Assembly: GCF_019049245.1 (NCBI RefSeq)
Contig: NZ_JAGMUK010000182.1
Location: 15,690-79,689 of the forward strand
DNA from: Streptomyces sp. AC555_RSS877
GTDB taxonomy: Bacteria > Actinomycetota > Actinomycetes > Streptomycetales > Streptomycetaceae
Direction: 5' to 3'
DNA length: 64,000 bases
This document shows positions 26,306 to 34,560 of the stretch, piece by piece (the stretch's first letter is position 1; each line of letters begins with the position of its first letter). The notes below the pieces were generated by a model, which saw only the letters and a program-made list of their open reading frames with translations, was not told where the DNA came from and searched no databases. The position numbers were made by a program, and so were the translations under genes.

Positions 26306-27274
26306 ATGCCATACAAAGACAAGGGCCGTCTGACGGTCGAAGATCGCGGGGCCGCCCTGATCGTCCGGGTCGACGGCGGCCCGCATCAGGAGTTCGGCCT
26401 CGACATCGCCCAGCAGCTGGACAAGCTGGTCGCCCGAGCCGACCGCGATCCGAACGTCCGTGCCGTCGTCTTCACCGGGGCACATCCCGAGCGGTTCGTC
26501 AGCCATGCCGCGGTCCGGTGGCTGCAGGAAGAGGGCGCCGCGAGCCCCACCGTCGGCCGACGCGGTGCCGCCGCCGTCGTACGCATGGCCAAGCACGTGG
26601 ACCGGTCCCGCCTCCTCGGGCCCGTGATGCGCAGGACGCCGATGCGGGGAGCCCTCCAGCTGGAACGTCTGCACACGACCTTCCTCCGCATGAACGCCAG
26701 CGGCGTGCTCTACGTCGCCGCCCTCAACGGTTCGGCTCTCGGCCTCGGCGCCGAGTTCGCCTGGGCGTGCGATCTGCGGGTCATGGCCGACGGGGACTAC
26801 TTCATCGGCCAGCCGGAAATCCTCCTCGGCATCATCCCGGGTGGAGGCGGCACCCAGCGGCTGACCCGCCTGATCGGCACCCACCGGTCCCTGGCCGCGA
26901 TCCTCGAAGGCAAGCCGTTCACGCCCGCGGAGGCTCTCGCCAACGGGGCGGTCGACCAGGTCGCTCCCCAACACAAGGTGCTCGCACAGGCGGTCGAACT
27001 CGCCGAGCACTTCGGGAAGCGGTCGAAGGGGTCGGTCGCGGCCGCCAAGAGGTCGGTGTACTTCGGCGGCTCGATGTCACTGGAGGACGGCCTGCACGTC
27101 GAACGCGCCGAGTTCTTCACCCAAATCATGTCGAAGGAAGGCCAGAGGCTGATGCTCGACTACCAGGCCACTACCGACGCCACTGGCGAACTCCCGCTCT
27201 ACACACCGGGCACCTACGCCCGGGCCCTCGCGTCGGGCAGCGTGCCGGGCCGTCGCTCGACGAGCGGGCGGTGA
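26306..27274 (+). CDS. Enoyl-CoA hydratase/isomerase family protein
   Basis: This 322-residue crotonase-fold protein starts at the ATG at 26306 after GGGAGCAG. The oxyanion strand reads VAALNGSALGLGAEFAWACD, and the second catalytic loop reads EILLGIIPGGGGTQRLTRLI. The Glu of the loop (QPEILLG) is present, as in hydratases. There is an insertion of about 50 residues (EEGAASPTVG to QLERLHTTF) between strands. It probably hydrates or isomerises an enoyl-CoA made by the dehydrogenase at 22407. The next gene begins 7 bases after its stop, so they form an operon. Confidence 0.9.
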   Translation: MPYKDKGRLTVEDRGAALIVRVDGGPHQEFGLDIAQQLDKLVARADRDPNVRAVVFTGAHPERFVSHAAVRWLQEEGAASPTVGRRGAAAVVRMAKHVDRSRLLGPVMRRTPMRGALQLERLHTTFLRMNASGVLYVAALNGSALGLGAEFAWACDLRVMADGDYFIGQPEILLGIIPGGGGTQRLTRLIGTHRSLAAILEGKPFTPAEALANGAVDQVAPQHKVLAQAVELAEHFGKRSKGSVAAAKRSVYFGGSMSLEDGLHVERAEFFTQIMSKEGQRLMLDYQATTDATGELPLYTPGTYARALASGSVPGRRSTSGR

Positions 27275-27281
27275 ACCGACG

Positions 27282-28205
27282 ATGACCACTCAGCAGTCCT
27301 TCACCCGTCACGACATCACGTTCCCTTCCGGCGACAGCACCTGCGCCGGTTGGCTCTACCTCCCCACGGGCGTCACGTCTGCGCCCGTCGTCGTCCTGGG
27401 GCACGGCCTCGGCGCCGTCCGCGAGATGCGCCTGGACGCCTTCGCCGAGCGCTTCGCACAGGCCGGCATCGCCGCCGTGGCCTTCACCTACCGGCACTTC
27501 GGCGACAGCGGCGGCCACCCTCGCCAACTCCTGTCGATCAAACGTCAGCTCACCGACTGGGACGCCGCCCTCACCTACATCAAGGCACGCACGGACGTCG
27601 ACCGCACACGCATCGCCGTATGGGGCAGCTCGTTCGGCGGCGGCCATGCCATCACCGTCGCCTCCCGCCACCCCGAACTGCGCGCGGCCGTGGCCCAGTG
27701 CCCCTTCACCGACGGTCTCGCCTCCGCGCTCGCGCTGGGCCCGCTCGCCTCCCTCCGGATGACCCCCGTGCTCGCCCGGGATCTGGCGACCAGGGTCCGC
27801 GGCCAGGCGCCCGTGATGGTTCCCATCGCCGCCGCCCCCGGTTCACCGGCCCTCATGAACGCTCCGGACGCCCTGCCCGGATACCAGGCGCTGCAACCGC
27901 CCGGCACGACGTTCCGCAACGAGGTGGCGGCACGGGTGATCCCGACCATCGCCGCCTACCGACCCGGGCGTGCGGCGAAGAAGGTCACCATGCCGATCCT
28001 CTTCTGCGTCAGCAACACCGACTCGGTCACGCCCCCCGCCCAGACCCTCCGGTACGCGGGCACCGCACCCAAGGGAGAGATCAAGAGGTACGACGCCGGC
28101 CACTTCGACTTCTACACCGGCGAGACCTTCGAGGAACTGGTACGCGACCAGATCGAGTTCCTCACCCGCCAACTGCACCCGGCACCCGCCGCATCGACTC
28201 CCTGA
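27282..28205 (+). CDS. Alpha/beta hydrolase (dienelactone-hydrolase/DUF1100-like)
   Basis: This 307-residue cytoplasmic hydrolase has GHGLGAVREMRLDAFAERFA as oxyanion strand, the elbow WGSSFGGGHA with Ser near residue 118, an acid region near VSNTDSVTPP, and His in DAGHFDFY. It is of the type that cleaves esters, lactones or C-C bonds in acyl or aromatic catabolism. It is co-transcribed with the enoyl-CoA hydratase. Immediately downstream is the N-terminus of an acyl-CoA ligase that is cut off, so the operon originally had at least one more gene. Confidence 0.87.
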   Translation: MTTQQSFTRHDITFPSGDSTCAGWLYLPTGVTSAPVVVLGHGLGAVREMRLDAFAERFAQAGIAAVAFTYRHFGDSGGHPRQLLSIKRQLTDWDAALTYIKARTDVDRTRIAVWGSSFGGGHAITVASRHPELRAAVAQCPFTDGLASALALGPLASLRMTPVLARDLATRVRGQAPVMVPIAAAPGSPALMNAPDALPGYQALQPPGTTFRNEVAARVIPTIAAYRPGRAAKKVTMPILFCVSNTDSVTPPAQTLRYAGTAPKGEIKRYDAGHFDFYTGETFEELVRDQIEFLTRQLHPAPAASTP

Positions 28206-28241
28206 CCGGACCGCATCACACGGAGACAGGTACGCCCGCCA

Positions 28242-28326
28242 TGAATTTCGCATCTCTGCCCGACCGCCGCGCCGAGCTCGCCCCTCACGGGGCCGCGGTC
28301 TCGGACGGCCGCCAGGCCCTCACTGC
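28242..28326 (+). pseudogene. Acyl-CoA ligase, N-terminal stub
   Basis: The ATG at 28242, after CGGAGACAGG, begins MNFASLPDRRAELAPHGAAV and SDGRQALT, a typical fatty-acyl/AMP-dependent ligase N-terminus. After about 28 residues the sequence becomes the reverse complement of an unrelated XRE-type gene. The remaining roughly 470 residues are gone. It marks a deletion or rearrangement end point of the operon starting at 26306. Confidence 0.75.
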
Positions 28327-28653
28327 TCTTGTGGGCGTCATAGGCGGCCTGGCACCACAGCCGGTACAGGGGCCAGCTCGGCATGCCCAGTTCCATGGCG
28401 AGTGAGTAGACGATCTCCCAGCGCGGGTAGAGGCCTACACCGCGCAGCAGTTCGGAGAGCTTGGACTTGGCGAAGCGGACGCGCACGCTCAGGTCGCTGA
28501 GGGTCAGCCCGCTGGCGAGGTAGCTCTCGCGCATCGGGCCCAGCCACGCGGGTGGGCGCTGCCAACGGTCGGAGCGATCGGTCCGAGCTTGCGACCAGGC
28601 CGCGGGGTGGAGGATCTGCCGGGTGGAACCGGCGGCTCGGGGGGCTTCGTCAC
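28327..28653 (-). pseudogene. XRE-type/RNA-polymerase-associated regulator, truncated
   Basis: The gene begins with a GTG at 28653 that overlaps the stop of the upstream membrane-protein gene (GTGA). It starts VTKPPEPPVPPG, then seems to lose one base, and continues as QILHPAAWSQARTDRSDRWQ, MRESYLASGLTLSDLSVRVR, FAKSKLSELLRGVGLYPRWE and LYRLWCQAAYDAHKS. The SKLSELLRG segment is a helix-turn-helix of the XRE kind. At about 28326 it is cut and fused, tail to tail, with the ligase stub. The C-terminal effector domain is missing. Confidence 0.72.
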
Positions 28654-28868
28654 GGGGCGTCGTCCTCCTTGTCCCTGGCCATGTCCACGCGGTTGCCCGT
28701 GCCGGGCGCGGTGTGGGAACGGGAGGCGTGCACGATCTGCTGCACGGTCAGAGCGAGAGCGGGGGCGAGCGCGGCCACCGCCGTCGTCTGGCCGGCCGCG
28801 ACCAGCACCACGCTCCAGGTGAACACCGTGGCCGTGACCGCGATGACGACTATCTGACGAGGCTTCAT
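28650..28868 (-). CDS. Small membrane protein
   Basis: This 72-residue protein starts MKPRQIVVIAVTATVFTWSV. It has two hydrophobic segments (about residues 6-26 and 28-44) followed by a charged tail ending DKEDDAP. It is expected to sit in the cytoplasmic membrane. The stop overlaps the GTG start of the downstream regulator, so the two genes were translationally coupled. Such pairs occur in Streptomyces, but the function is not known. Its partner is now broken, so it may be an orphan. Confidence 0.7.
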   Translation of the reverse strand: MKPRQIVVIAVTATVFTWSVVLVAAGQTTAVAALAPALALTVQQIVHASRSHTAPGTGNRVDMARDKEDDAP

Positions 28869-29162
28869 ACGAGCACCCGCCTTCCTTGTCCGTTGATTTG
28901 ACCTTCCACATCCGGCGGCCCCATCCGGAAAGAGGACCGCCGTACCCCGGGCAGGCGGGTGCCGAGGCCGCCAGCCCAAGGAGGTGAACCAACATTGGAG
29001 GAACGGGAGTTGCTACGCCACGTGATCAAGGAATCACGGAACAATGGCGATCAACGGACCGGCTCGGACGCCTGCCAGGTACATCGGCGGTCAAAAATGC
29101 AAGCAGGTGTGCGGACGGGTGGAAGTTCCCGGATTGCCTTGCAATTGCACCTCGAAGAGACG

Positions 29163-29384
29163 TCAATAGAACAAGACGCCGTTGGTGTCGACCTTCCATC
29201 CGGAAGGGCCCGTCCCCGTGCCGAAACATAGGGAGAAGCGGGCATCGCCGCTCTCGCCTGGCCAGCCGTAAGCCGGCGAGAGCGCAACGGTCCCGTAGCG
29301 GGACACACGAGGAACGTAGACCACAGCACTGACAACGCCGACGACACCGCCGGGGTCTCCGCTGCGGAGCCAGCCCGCGGCCAT
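29163..29384 (-). CDS. Hypothetical protein, probably a C-terminal fragment
   Basis: The frame from an ATG at 29384 reads MAAGWLRSGDPGGVVGVVSA, then SRYGTVALSPAYGWPGESGD, and ends SGWKVDTNGVLFY. It has normal composition and a coherent end, but no clear ribosome site and no recognised family. It may be the end of a longer gene whose start has been lost. Confidence 0.4.
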   Translation of the reverse strand: MAAGWLRSGDPGGVVGVVSAVVYVPRVSRYGTVALSPAYGWPGESGDARFSLCFGTGTGPSGWKVDTNGVLFY

Positions 29385-29531
29385 CCTGAGGATGACGCTG
29401 GTCGTACGAACTACGTGGCCCTGAGCTGCCGGAACTCCTCGTCCCGGCGTCCATAACGAGGCGCTTCGCCACCCCGGCGATCCGGCGGCCAGAGGCACAA
29501 CCGCCCGGCGGTTGCCATCCGGGGCACACGT

Positions 29532-30359
29532 CTAGGCTTTCCGGGCCAGTCCGGCGGCGATGAGGTGTTCCCAGACCGTGAGCTCTCGCCTTTCGCCGCT
29601 GTTCCACGGGTTGTCGGTCTCGTCGGGACGCCACAGGGATGCCGGGACGATCCCCGGGTCGAGGATCTCCAGGCCGTCCAGCAGGGAGGCGATCTCCGCG
29701 TCCGTACGCCACCGGCCGCGGCCGAACGTCTGCTGGAGGACCTTCTCAGCCTCCATGGTCTCCGGGTTGTTGCCAGAACGGAAATGGCTGACGAAGAAGT
29801 AGCTTCCGGACGGGACGTGGTCGCGCCAGTAGCGGACGATGCCGGCAGGGTCCTCGTCATCGTTTACGTGGTGGAGGATGGCGCTGAGGATGACGGCGAC
29901 GGGACGAGCGAAGTCGATGATTTCGATGGTGTCGGGGTGAGTGCGGATGCCTTCGGGGTTGCGCACATCGATCGCGACGACGCGGGTCCGGTCGTTGTTC
30001 TCCAGCAGTGCGCGGCCGTGGACCAACACTTGGGAGTCGATGTCGACGTAGACGACCCGGGACTCGGGAGCGTGCCGTTGCGCGACCTGGTGGACGTTGT
30101 CCGCGGTCGGCAGGCCACTGCCCAGGTCGATGAACTGCCGAATGCCGGTGGTCTTCGCGATCTCCCTGACCGCCCGCGTCAGGGCCGCGCGGTTGGCGAA
30201 GGCGATGGCCACCGAACCGGGCAGGTCGCGCTTGAACACGTCGCCGATCTCACGGTCCACGGCGTAGTTGTCCTTGCCGCCGAGCAGGTAGTCGTAAACG
30301 CGGGCGATGCTGGGCTTGGCCGGGTCGATGGAGGAGCCCTCGTTCGTCATGGCTGCCAT
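29532..30359 (-). CDS. SAM-dependent methyltransferase, PF04672 (DUF574) family
   Basis: This 275-residue class I methyltransferase is of a family expanded in Streptomyces. It has the N-terminal family motif PSIARVYDYLLGGKDNYAVD, the SAM loop IDLGSGLPTADNVHQVAQ, VYVDIDSQVLVHGRALL at strand 2, and ILHHVNDDEDP at strand 4. The gene starts at 30359 or at the ATG three codons later (30350). Members are typically orphan genes of unknown substrate. It stands alone between a hypothetical gene and the IS6 element. Confidence 0.93.
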   Translation of the reverse strand: MAAMTNEGSSIDPAKPSIARVYDYLLGGKDNYAVDREIGDVFKRDLPGSVAIAFANRAALTRAVREIAKTTGIRQFIDLGSGLPTADNVHQVAQRHAPESRVVYVDIDSQVLVHGRALLENNDRTRVVAIDVRNPEGIRTHPDTIEIIDFARPVAVILSAILHHVNDDEDPAGIVRYWRDHVPSGSYFFVSHFRSGNNPETMEAEKVLQQTFGRGRWRTDAEIASLLDGLEILDPGIVPASLWRPDETDNPWNSGERRELTVWEHLIAAGLARKA

Positions 30360-30645
30360 TCTTCACCACAACGCCCCTTGCGCACCCTCGTTTTGGGGTC
30401 CTCCAGCCGGTCGGGGCGGCGAGAGGGCATGGAATCTTCGGCGGGCAGGGCGGGAGGCTGGGAAGGCCGGGGTGGTGCGTGCCAGGGCGACGCAGAGCTG
30501 GGAGCCGAAGGAGTCAGGCCGCACCGGGACCTCCTTGCGCGGAAGCGTTGGCCGTCTGCACGGGCATGCCAGGGGCTGTTTGCGGCAGGGGTTCCACCGC
30601 CTGGTGGGACAGGCCCTGCCGGAGGAACTGCTCAACGATCTTCGG

Positions 30646-31498
30646 GGCACTGTCAACTTGTGGGACTGAAAGGGTAGTTGGGGCAGGCTGGGGTGATCGG
30701 GTCGCCGGCTGCACCCTTCAGGCATCCTCGGGGGCGCAGCCGGTGACGATGCGCCAGGTGGTGAAGCGGTGGTGCATTTCGGTGCGGTAGTCGTGGGCGG
30801 TGAAACGGTGGCGGCGGGGTCGGAAGTGGGGTGAGATGCCGCTGAACGCGGCGAGGAATCTCTGCGCTCCGCCGACGCTGCGGAAGCCTTTCATGGCCCG
30901 TTCGCGCTGCCGGGTCGGTTGGTGGGAGTTCTCGGCGCGGTTGTTCAGGTACTTCGACTGCCGGTGCTCGACGCAGGGCATGACCTCGCGGTGGGCGGCG
31001 CCGTAGGAGCGGAGCTTATCGGTGACGACCACCCGCGGCACGGACCCGGTCTCCATGAGGAGCCGGCGGAAGAATCGCCTGGCCGCGGCCTTGTCCCGCC
31101 GGTTCTGCACGAGGATGTCGAGGACGTTGCCGTCCTGGTCGACGGCCCGCCACAGGTACTTCTGCTCGCCATTGATCTTGATGAAGACCTCGTCGAGGTG
31201 CCACTTGTCACCAGGCCGGGGACGCCTGCGGCGCAGCGCGTTGGCGTAGGCCTGCCCGAACTTCAGACACCAGCGGCGGATGCTCTCGTAGGACACGATC
31301 ACGCCGCGCTCCAGCATCAGCTCCTCGACCTCACGGAGGCTGAGCGGGAACCGGAAGTACAGCCACACACAGTGCGAGATGATCTCCACCGTACCGGTGC
31401 CCCTTGTACGACGGAGACGCGGACGAGACGGGCGATCCCCTCCCGACACGATCAACCACAAGATCATCCCACCCCGCTCAGCCAACGCGACAATGCCC
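30646..31498. mobile_element. IS6-family insertion sequence
   Basis: An element of about 850 bp. The left end GGCACTGTCAACTTG (30646-30660) has the GGCACTGT start typical of the IS6/IS26 family. The right end on the minus strand reads GGGCATTGTCGCGTTGG (from 31498), an imperfect inverted match. It encloses one transposase gene. I see no matching 8-bp target duplication, so flanking sequence has probably been lost. The right side cuts a DUF6233 gene. Confidence 0.75.
30718..31467 (-). CDS. IS6-family transposase
   Basis: This DDE transposase of about 249 residues has VEIISHCVWLYFRFPLSLRE, VSYESIRRWCLKFGQAYANA (HTH), DKWHLDEVFIKINGEQKYLW (first Asp), VVTDKLRSYGAA (second Asp) and NNRAENSHQPTRQRERAMKG (Glu), all in the order of IS6/IS240 enzymes. 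ATG 31467 is the probable start; GTG 31449 is also possible. The open frame up to 31623 goes past the element end. The gene appears intact. Confidence 0.9.
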   Translation of the reverse strand: MILWLIVSGGDRPSRPRLRRTRGTGTVEIISHCVWLYFRFPLSLREVEELMLERGVIVSYESIRRWCLKFGQAYANALRRRRPRPGDKWHLDEVFIKINGEQKYLWRAVDQDGNVLDILVQNRRDKAAARRFFRRLLMETGSVPRVVVTDKLRSYGAAHREVMPCVEHRQSKYLNNRAENSHQPTRQRERAMKGFRSVGGAQRFLAAFSGISPHFRPRRHRFTAHDYRTEMHHRFTTWRIVTGCAPEDA

Positions 31499-31499
31499 T

Positions 31500-31835
31500 T
31501 CCCGAAACTCAACACGGCCGTGGCGATCTTTGTCTGGAGCGACCTGCCCGTACTGTCTGCGGGAGATCGCCTGGGTCGCAGTGCGATCCCTCCAGCAGAC
31601 GTTTCGTGGCGCCAGTCGGGCACCTGAAGCCGGCCAGAACCCTGCCCTCCTTGAGTGGCTGATCCAGCACGGGCTCAACCGCACGAACGTCGACGCCGTG
31701 CACACCGGTGAATGCTGGACAGCATCCAAGAGCGGCCGGTGCCGACCGGCCACCGGGCAGCAGGCGCTGGAGGCACTGCGCCAGCAGGTGCCGGCCTGCG
31801 CCCACTGCCGACCAGACACGGCCCTCGGCATCCTC
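31500..31835 (+). pseudogene. DUF6233-family protein, C-terminal fragment
   Basis: The frame reads LLEWLIQHGLNRTNVDAVHT, then GECWTASKSGRCRPAT, then ALEALRQQVPACAHCRPDTA and LGIL. VH-GxC, GKR/SGR and ACxHCRPDxxLGIL are the C-terminal signature of DUF6233 proteins, which are common and uncharacterised in Streptomyces. The N-terminal half is cut by the IS6 element. The natural stop after LGIL is also missing, and the frame runs on to 32096. Confidence 0.7.
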
Positions 31836-31908
31836 GCTAGTGCCGTGACCACGAATGTTCACAGTGTCGGCGGCCATGCCGTCGGCCTGCCGGTGTGGCG
31901 GTGGGAGT

Positions 31909-32811
31909 TCAGCCGACCTCGTTGCGGACGGCGGTGTCGAGGTCGGTGGCGGCCAGGCCGAAGGTCTCGGCGGTCTCCGTCGCGTCCATGTGGAACGGCG
32001 CATACCACTGGTAGTCCATCTCGGCCATCTCGCGGGCGATCGGCACGATCAGCCCGGCCGTACGCGTCACGGAGCGCGGTATCTGGATCAGTTTGACCGG
32101 TGGCCGGCCTGCCGCGACGGCGTAGCGCCGCGCCAGCTCGCGAATGGTGACGGCCGACGGAGACGGCACGTGCCAGGGTCGGCCCCACGCGCGTTCTTCC
32201 GAGGCCAGCGTGATGAGGGCCTGTGCCATGTCACCGTTGAAGGTGAAGGTGTGCGGCATGTCCAGGTGGCCGGTGATCCAGGCCGCTTTTCCCTTCTGCA
32301 GGGCCGACTTGATGAGCAGGGAGTAGATGCCGTTGGCGTCCTTGCCGATGTAGTCGGAGCCGCGGACCTCGACGGTGCGGATCCCCCCGGCGAGGGCCTG
32401 TTCCCACATGCGTCTGCGCAGGCGGCCCTTGTGCCCGGTGGCGGCCATGGGGGTGTGTTCGTTCATCCGGCCGCCGGGCTGCGGACCGTAGGCGTAAAGG
32501 CTGCCGGTCAGCGCGAGGACGGCGTCGTTCGCCTTGGCGGCGGTGATGGCCGCCGTCTGCAGGGGCAGTAACAGGCGCTCCCACAGCGTGTATGAGGGTG
32601 GATTGGCGCAGTGGTAGATCACTTCCGCGCCGCGGGACAGCTCGGTCAGGCGGGACGGGTCGGACGCGTCCGCGGCGACCCGGTCGACCAGCGGGTGCTC
32701 GGGGCCGGAGCCGCTGCGGGTGACGATCCGGACGCTCTCGCCGCGCTCGGCGAGCAGACGAGCGACGTTGGTACCGATGGAACCGGCACCGATGATGACG
32801 TGCTTGGCCAT
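31909..32811 (-). CDS. NAD-dependent epimerase/dehydratase-like protein
   Basis: This 300-residue extended-SDR-like Rossmann protein has the N-terminus HVIIGAGSIGTNVARLLAER, ADASDPSRLTELSRGAEVIY then HCANPP, LTGSLYAYGPQPGG, and a C-terminal half typical of atypical extended SDRs. The usual YxxxK is not evident, so a catalytic role is uncertain. It lies 27 bases after the Dabb gene (same strand), forming an operon divergent from the TetR at 33367. TetR-linked members of this group are often stress- or xenobiotic-induced, which here is inference. Confidence 0.85.
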   Translation of the reverse strand: MAKHVIIGAGSIGTNVARLLAERGESVRIVTRSGSGPEHPLVDRVAADASDPSRLTELSRGAEVIYHCANPPSYTLWERLLLPLQTAAITAAKANDAVLALTGSLYAYGPQPGGRMNEHTPMAATGHKGRLRRRMWEQALAGGIRTVEVRGSDYIGKDANGIYSLLIKSALQKGKAAWITGHLDMPHTFTFNGDMAQALITLASEERAWGRPWHVPSPSAVTIRELARRYAVAAGRPPVKLIQIPRSVTRTAGLIVPIAREMAEMDYQWYAPFHMDATETAETFGLAATDLDTAVRNEVG

Positions 32812-32838
32812 GACGGTTTCTCCTTCTCCGGGTCTCGG

Positions 32839-33216
32839 TCAGTCGTCCACGCCGGAGCCGGTATAGGTGGGCACGTCGGCGAGCATGCCGGCGATCTGCG
32901 GGTTGAGCTCGTTGCGGCGCCGGTGCAGTTCCTGGATCTTGGCGTTCAGGTCAGGGTCGTCGTCGTCACTGACATCGAAGATCTCCAGCCGTTCGACCAG
33001 GTGCAGCCCGAGGTGGTCGGTCTGGTAGGTGGTCGGGTGCGTCGGGTAGGCGAAGAGCCCGTCGAGATGTTCGACGACGAACACCGCGTCGTACGTGTAG
33101 TCGCCGCCGTGGTCGCGGCCGACGACGAAGGACTTGATGGCGGGGTTCGACCGGCCCTGATCGCGCCAGTTCTCCAGCACCCCCTCGATCTGCTCAGACG
33201 TCGCAGTGGTCTTCAT
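32839..33216 (-). CDS. Dabb (stress-responsive A/B barrel) domain protein
   Basis: This 125-residue dimeric alpha/beta-barrel protein has VLENWRDQGRSNPAIKSFVV, GRDHGGDYTYDAVFVVEHLD and FAYPTHPTTYQTDH, the Dabb pattern. A C-terminal extension carries an acidic patch (DVSDDDDPDLN). Dabb proteins include aromatic cyclases and small monooxygenase-like enzymes as well as proteins of unknown role. It is the first gene of the operon facing the TetR gene, and the 29-bp operator lies 46 bases upstream of its start. Confidence 0.82.
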   Translation of the reverse strand: MKTTATSEQIEGVLENWRDQGRSNPAIKSFVVGRDHGGDYTYDAVFVVEHLDGLFAYPTHPTTYQTDHLGLHLVERLEIFDVSDDDDPDLNAKIQELHRRRNELNPQIAGMLADVPTYTGSGVDD

Positions 33217-33261
33217 CGTGACCCCTGTTGATGTGGTAAATCATGACTTATTACCCGTTCC

Positions 33262-33290
33262 TAACGTTGTTAGAACTTCTAACGACGTTA
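33262..33290. promoter_or_regulatory. 29-bp TetR operator
   Basis: An almost perfect inverted repeat, TAACGTTGTTAGAA (33262-33275) / TTCTAACGACGTTA (33277-33290), with one central base and one mismatch. It sits in the only AT-rich stretch between the Dabb operon and tetR. Confidence 0.85.
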
Positions 33291-33366
33291 ACTATGACGC
33301 GCGTCGTCGGCGCGGTCAAGGCGGTGACTAGTGTTCGAGGACACCATCGAAGCGAAGTGACGGACC

Positions 33367-33993
33367 ATGTCGACCAGCACGAGACGGGCCCGCGAACGGG
33401 CCAACACCCGGGAGCGGATCATCGAGGCCGCGCTGCACGTTCTCGAGAACGAGGGCATCGCGGCCCTGACGATCCGGCGCATCGCCACCGACGTCGAATA
33501 TTCCGCGCCCGTCGTCTACCAGCACTTCGCCAACAAGGACGCGCTCGTACTGGAGCTGGTCGCGCACGGTCACCGCCTGATGCTGAGCGAGTTCCGCCAA
33601 GCCGCGCAGGAGCCCGATACGGACCGGCGCATGACGCGCATTGCGTCACAGTACGTCCGGTTCGCCGGCGAGCACCCCCACCTCTTCCAGGTCATGAACG
33701 ACCCGATGGTCGACGCGGACGAACGCCGACGCGTCGCGGAACCGGTCATCAACGTCCTCAAGGAGCTGCTCACCACCTGGTCGGCTGCACACGACGTGGT
33801 CCTGACCGATTTCGACCAGGCCTGCGAGATCCTCTGGGGCACGCTGTACGGCATCGCGTCGCTCAGTTACCTCGGCAACGTCGGCAACGATCGCGCCCGC
33901 CGCCTCGCCGAACAGGCGCTTCGCACGATCCTTCTCGGCTGGCGAACCGAGGCGCTGGCGGACGGTCCACCGGCGAACAGCCAGGGGCTCTGA
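33367..33993 (+). CDS. TetR-family regulator
   Basis: This 208-residue repressor has the HTH GIAALTIRRIATDVEYSAPV then VYQHFANKDALVLEL at residues 30-64. The C-terminal domain has GTLYGIASLSYLGNVGN, the TetR_C_13/WHG-like pattern. It is divergent from the epimerase/Dabb operon, with a long palindrome between them, so it very probably represses that operon and itself. The start has no better alternative. Confidence 0.92.
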   Translation: MSTSTRRARERANTRERIIEAALHVLENEGIAALTIRRIATDVEYSAPVVYQHFANKDALVLELVAHGHRLMLSEFRQAAQEPDTDRRMTRIASQYVRFAGEHPHLFQVMNDPMVDADERRRVAEPVINVLKELLTTWSAAHDVVLTDFDQACEILWGTLYGIASLSYLGNVGNDRARRLAEQALRTILLGWRTEALADGPPANSQGL

Positions 33994-34029
33994 CCGCTGT
34001 GGTTCGCCGGGTTCAGAGGGAGGACCGGA

Positions 34030-34138
34030 GTGTTCGTCGAGATCGTCTTCGTGAGGCTGCCGATCGATCGTGACGACGTCGAGGACGATTTGGAGACGGC
34101 GTTGGAGCTCGACGGCGAGGTCACCGGCGCGGGGACAG
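34030..34138 (+). pseudogene. Hypothetical protein, N-terminal stub
   Basis: The frame from 34030 reads MFVEIVFVRLPIDRDDVEDD, then LETALELDGEVTGAGTG. The start and sequence look like a genuine small acidic protein. At about 34138 it is interrupted by the end of a truncated IS5-type transposase. Function not known. Confidence 0.5.
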
Positions 34139-34411
34139 GTCCACCTCCCCCCGCTTCGCGGCTTCCCCGATCAGACCCTCCAGCAGGGCCTCGAAGACAC
34201 CGGCGTCACGCCACTGCCGGAAGCGGTTGTGGACGGTCGGCCAGACGCCGAATTCCTGGGGCATCTCCCGCCACTGCCCGCCGGTCCTGAACCGCCAGAT
34301 CACGCCTTCGAACTGCTGCCGTAGCCGCTCGTGGTACGGGCCATACGCGCCGATCGGTAAGTACGGCCCAATGAACTCCCAATCCTCGTCCGTCAGTTGC
34401 ACGCGTGTCAC
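34139..34411 (-). pseudogene. IS5-family transposase, N-terminal fragment (DUF4096 domain)
   Basis: The first 91 residues of an IS5-type transposase: VQLTDEDWEFIGPYLPIG, then GVIWRFRTGGQWREMPQEFG, then ALLEGLIGEAAKRGEVDLS. Similarity ends at the point where the first catalytic Asp (VSVDST) would follow. The rest is absent and replaced by the stub at 34030. A separate C-terminal IS5 scrap lies at 36299, perhaps from another copy. Confidence 0.82.
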
Positions 34412-34560
34412 GCAAGAACATCTACTGGTCCGGGCCCCGCCGCGAGGGCGACTCCCGCAGATTGATCACGATGCGATCTGTGCCCTGGAGCCATCCCGAA
34501 TGCTGCAACGACTTCGCGGGTTCCTCGTCACCTGAGATCGCTGATCCGGCACTGCCGGTT

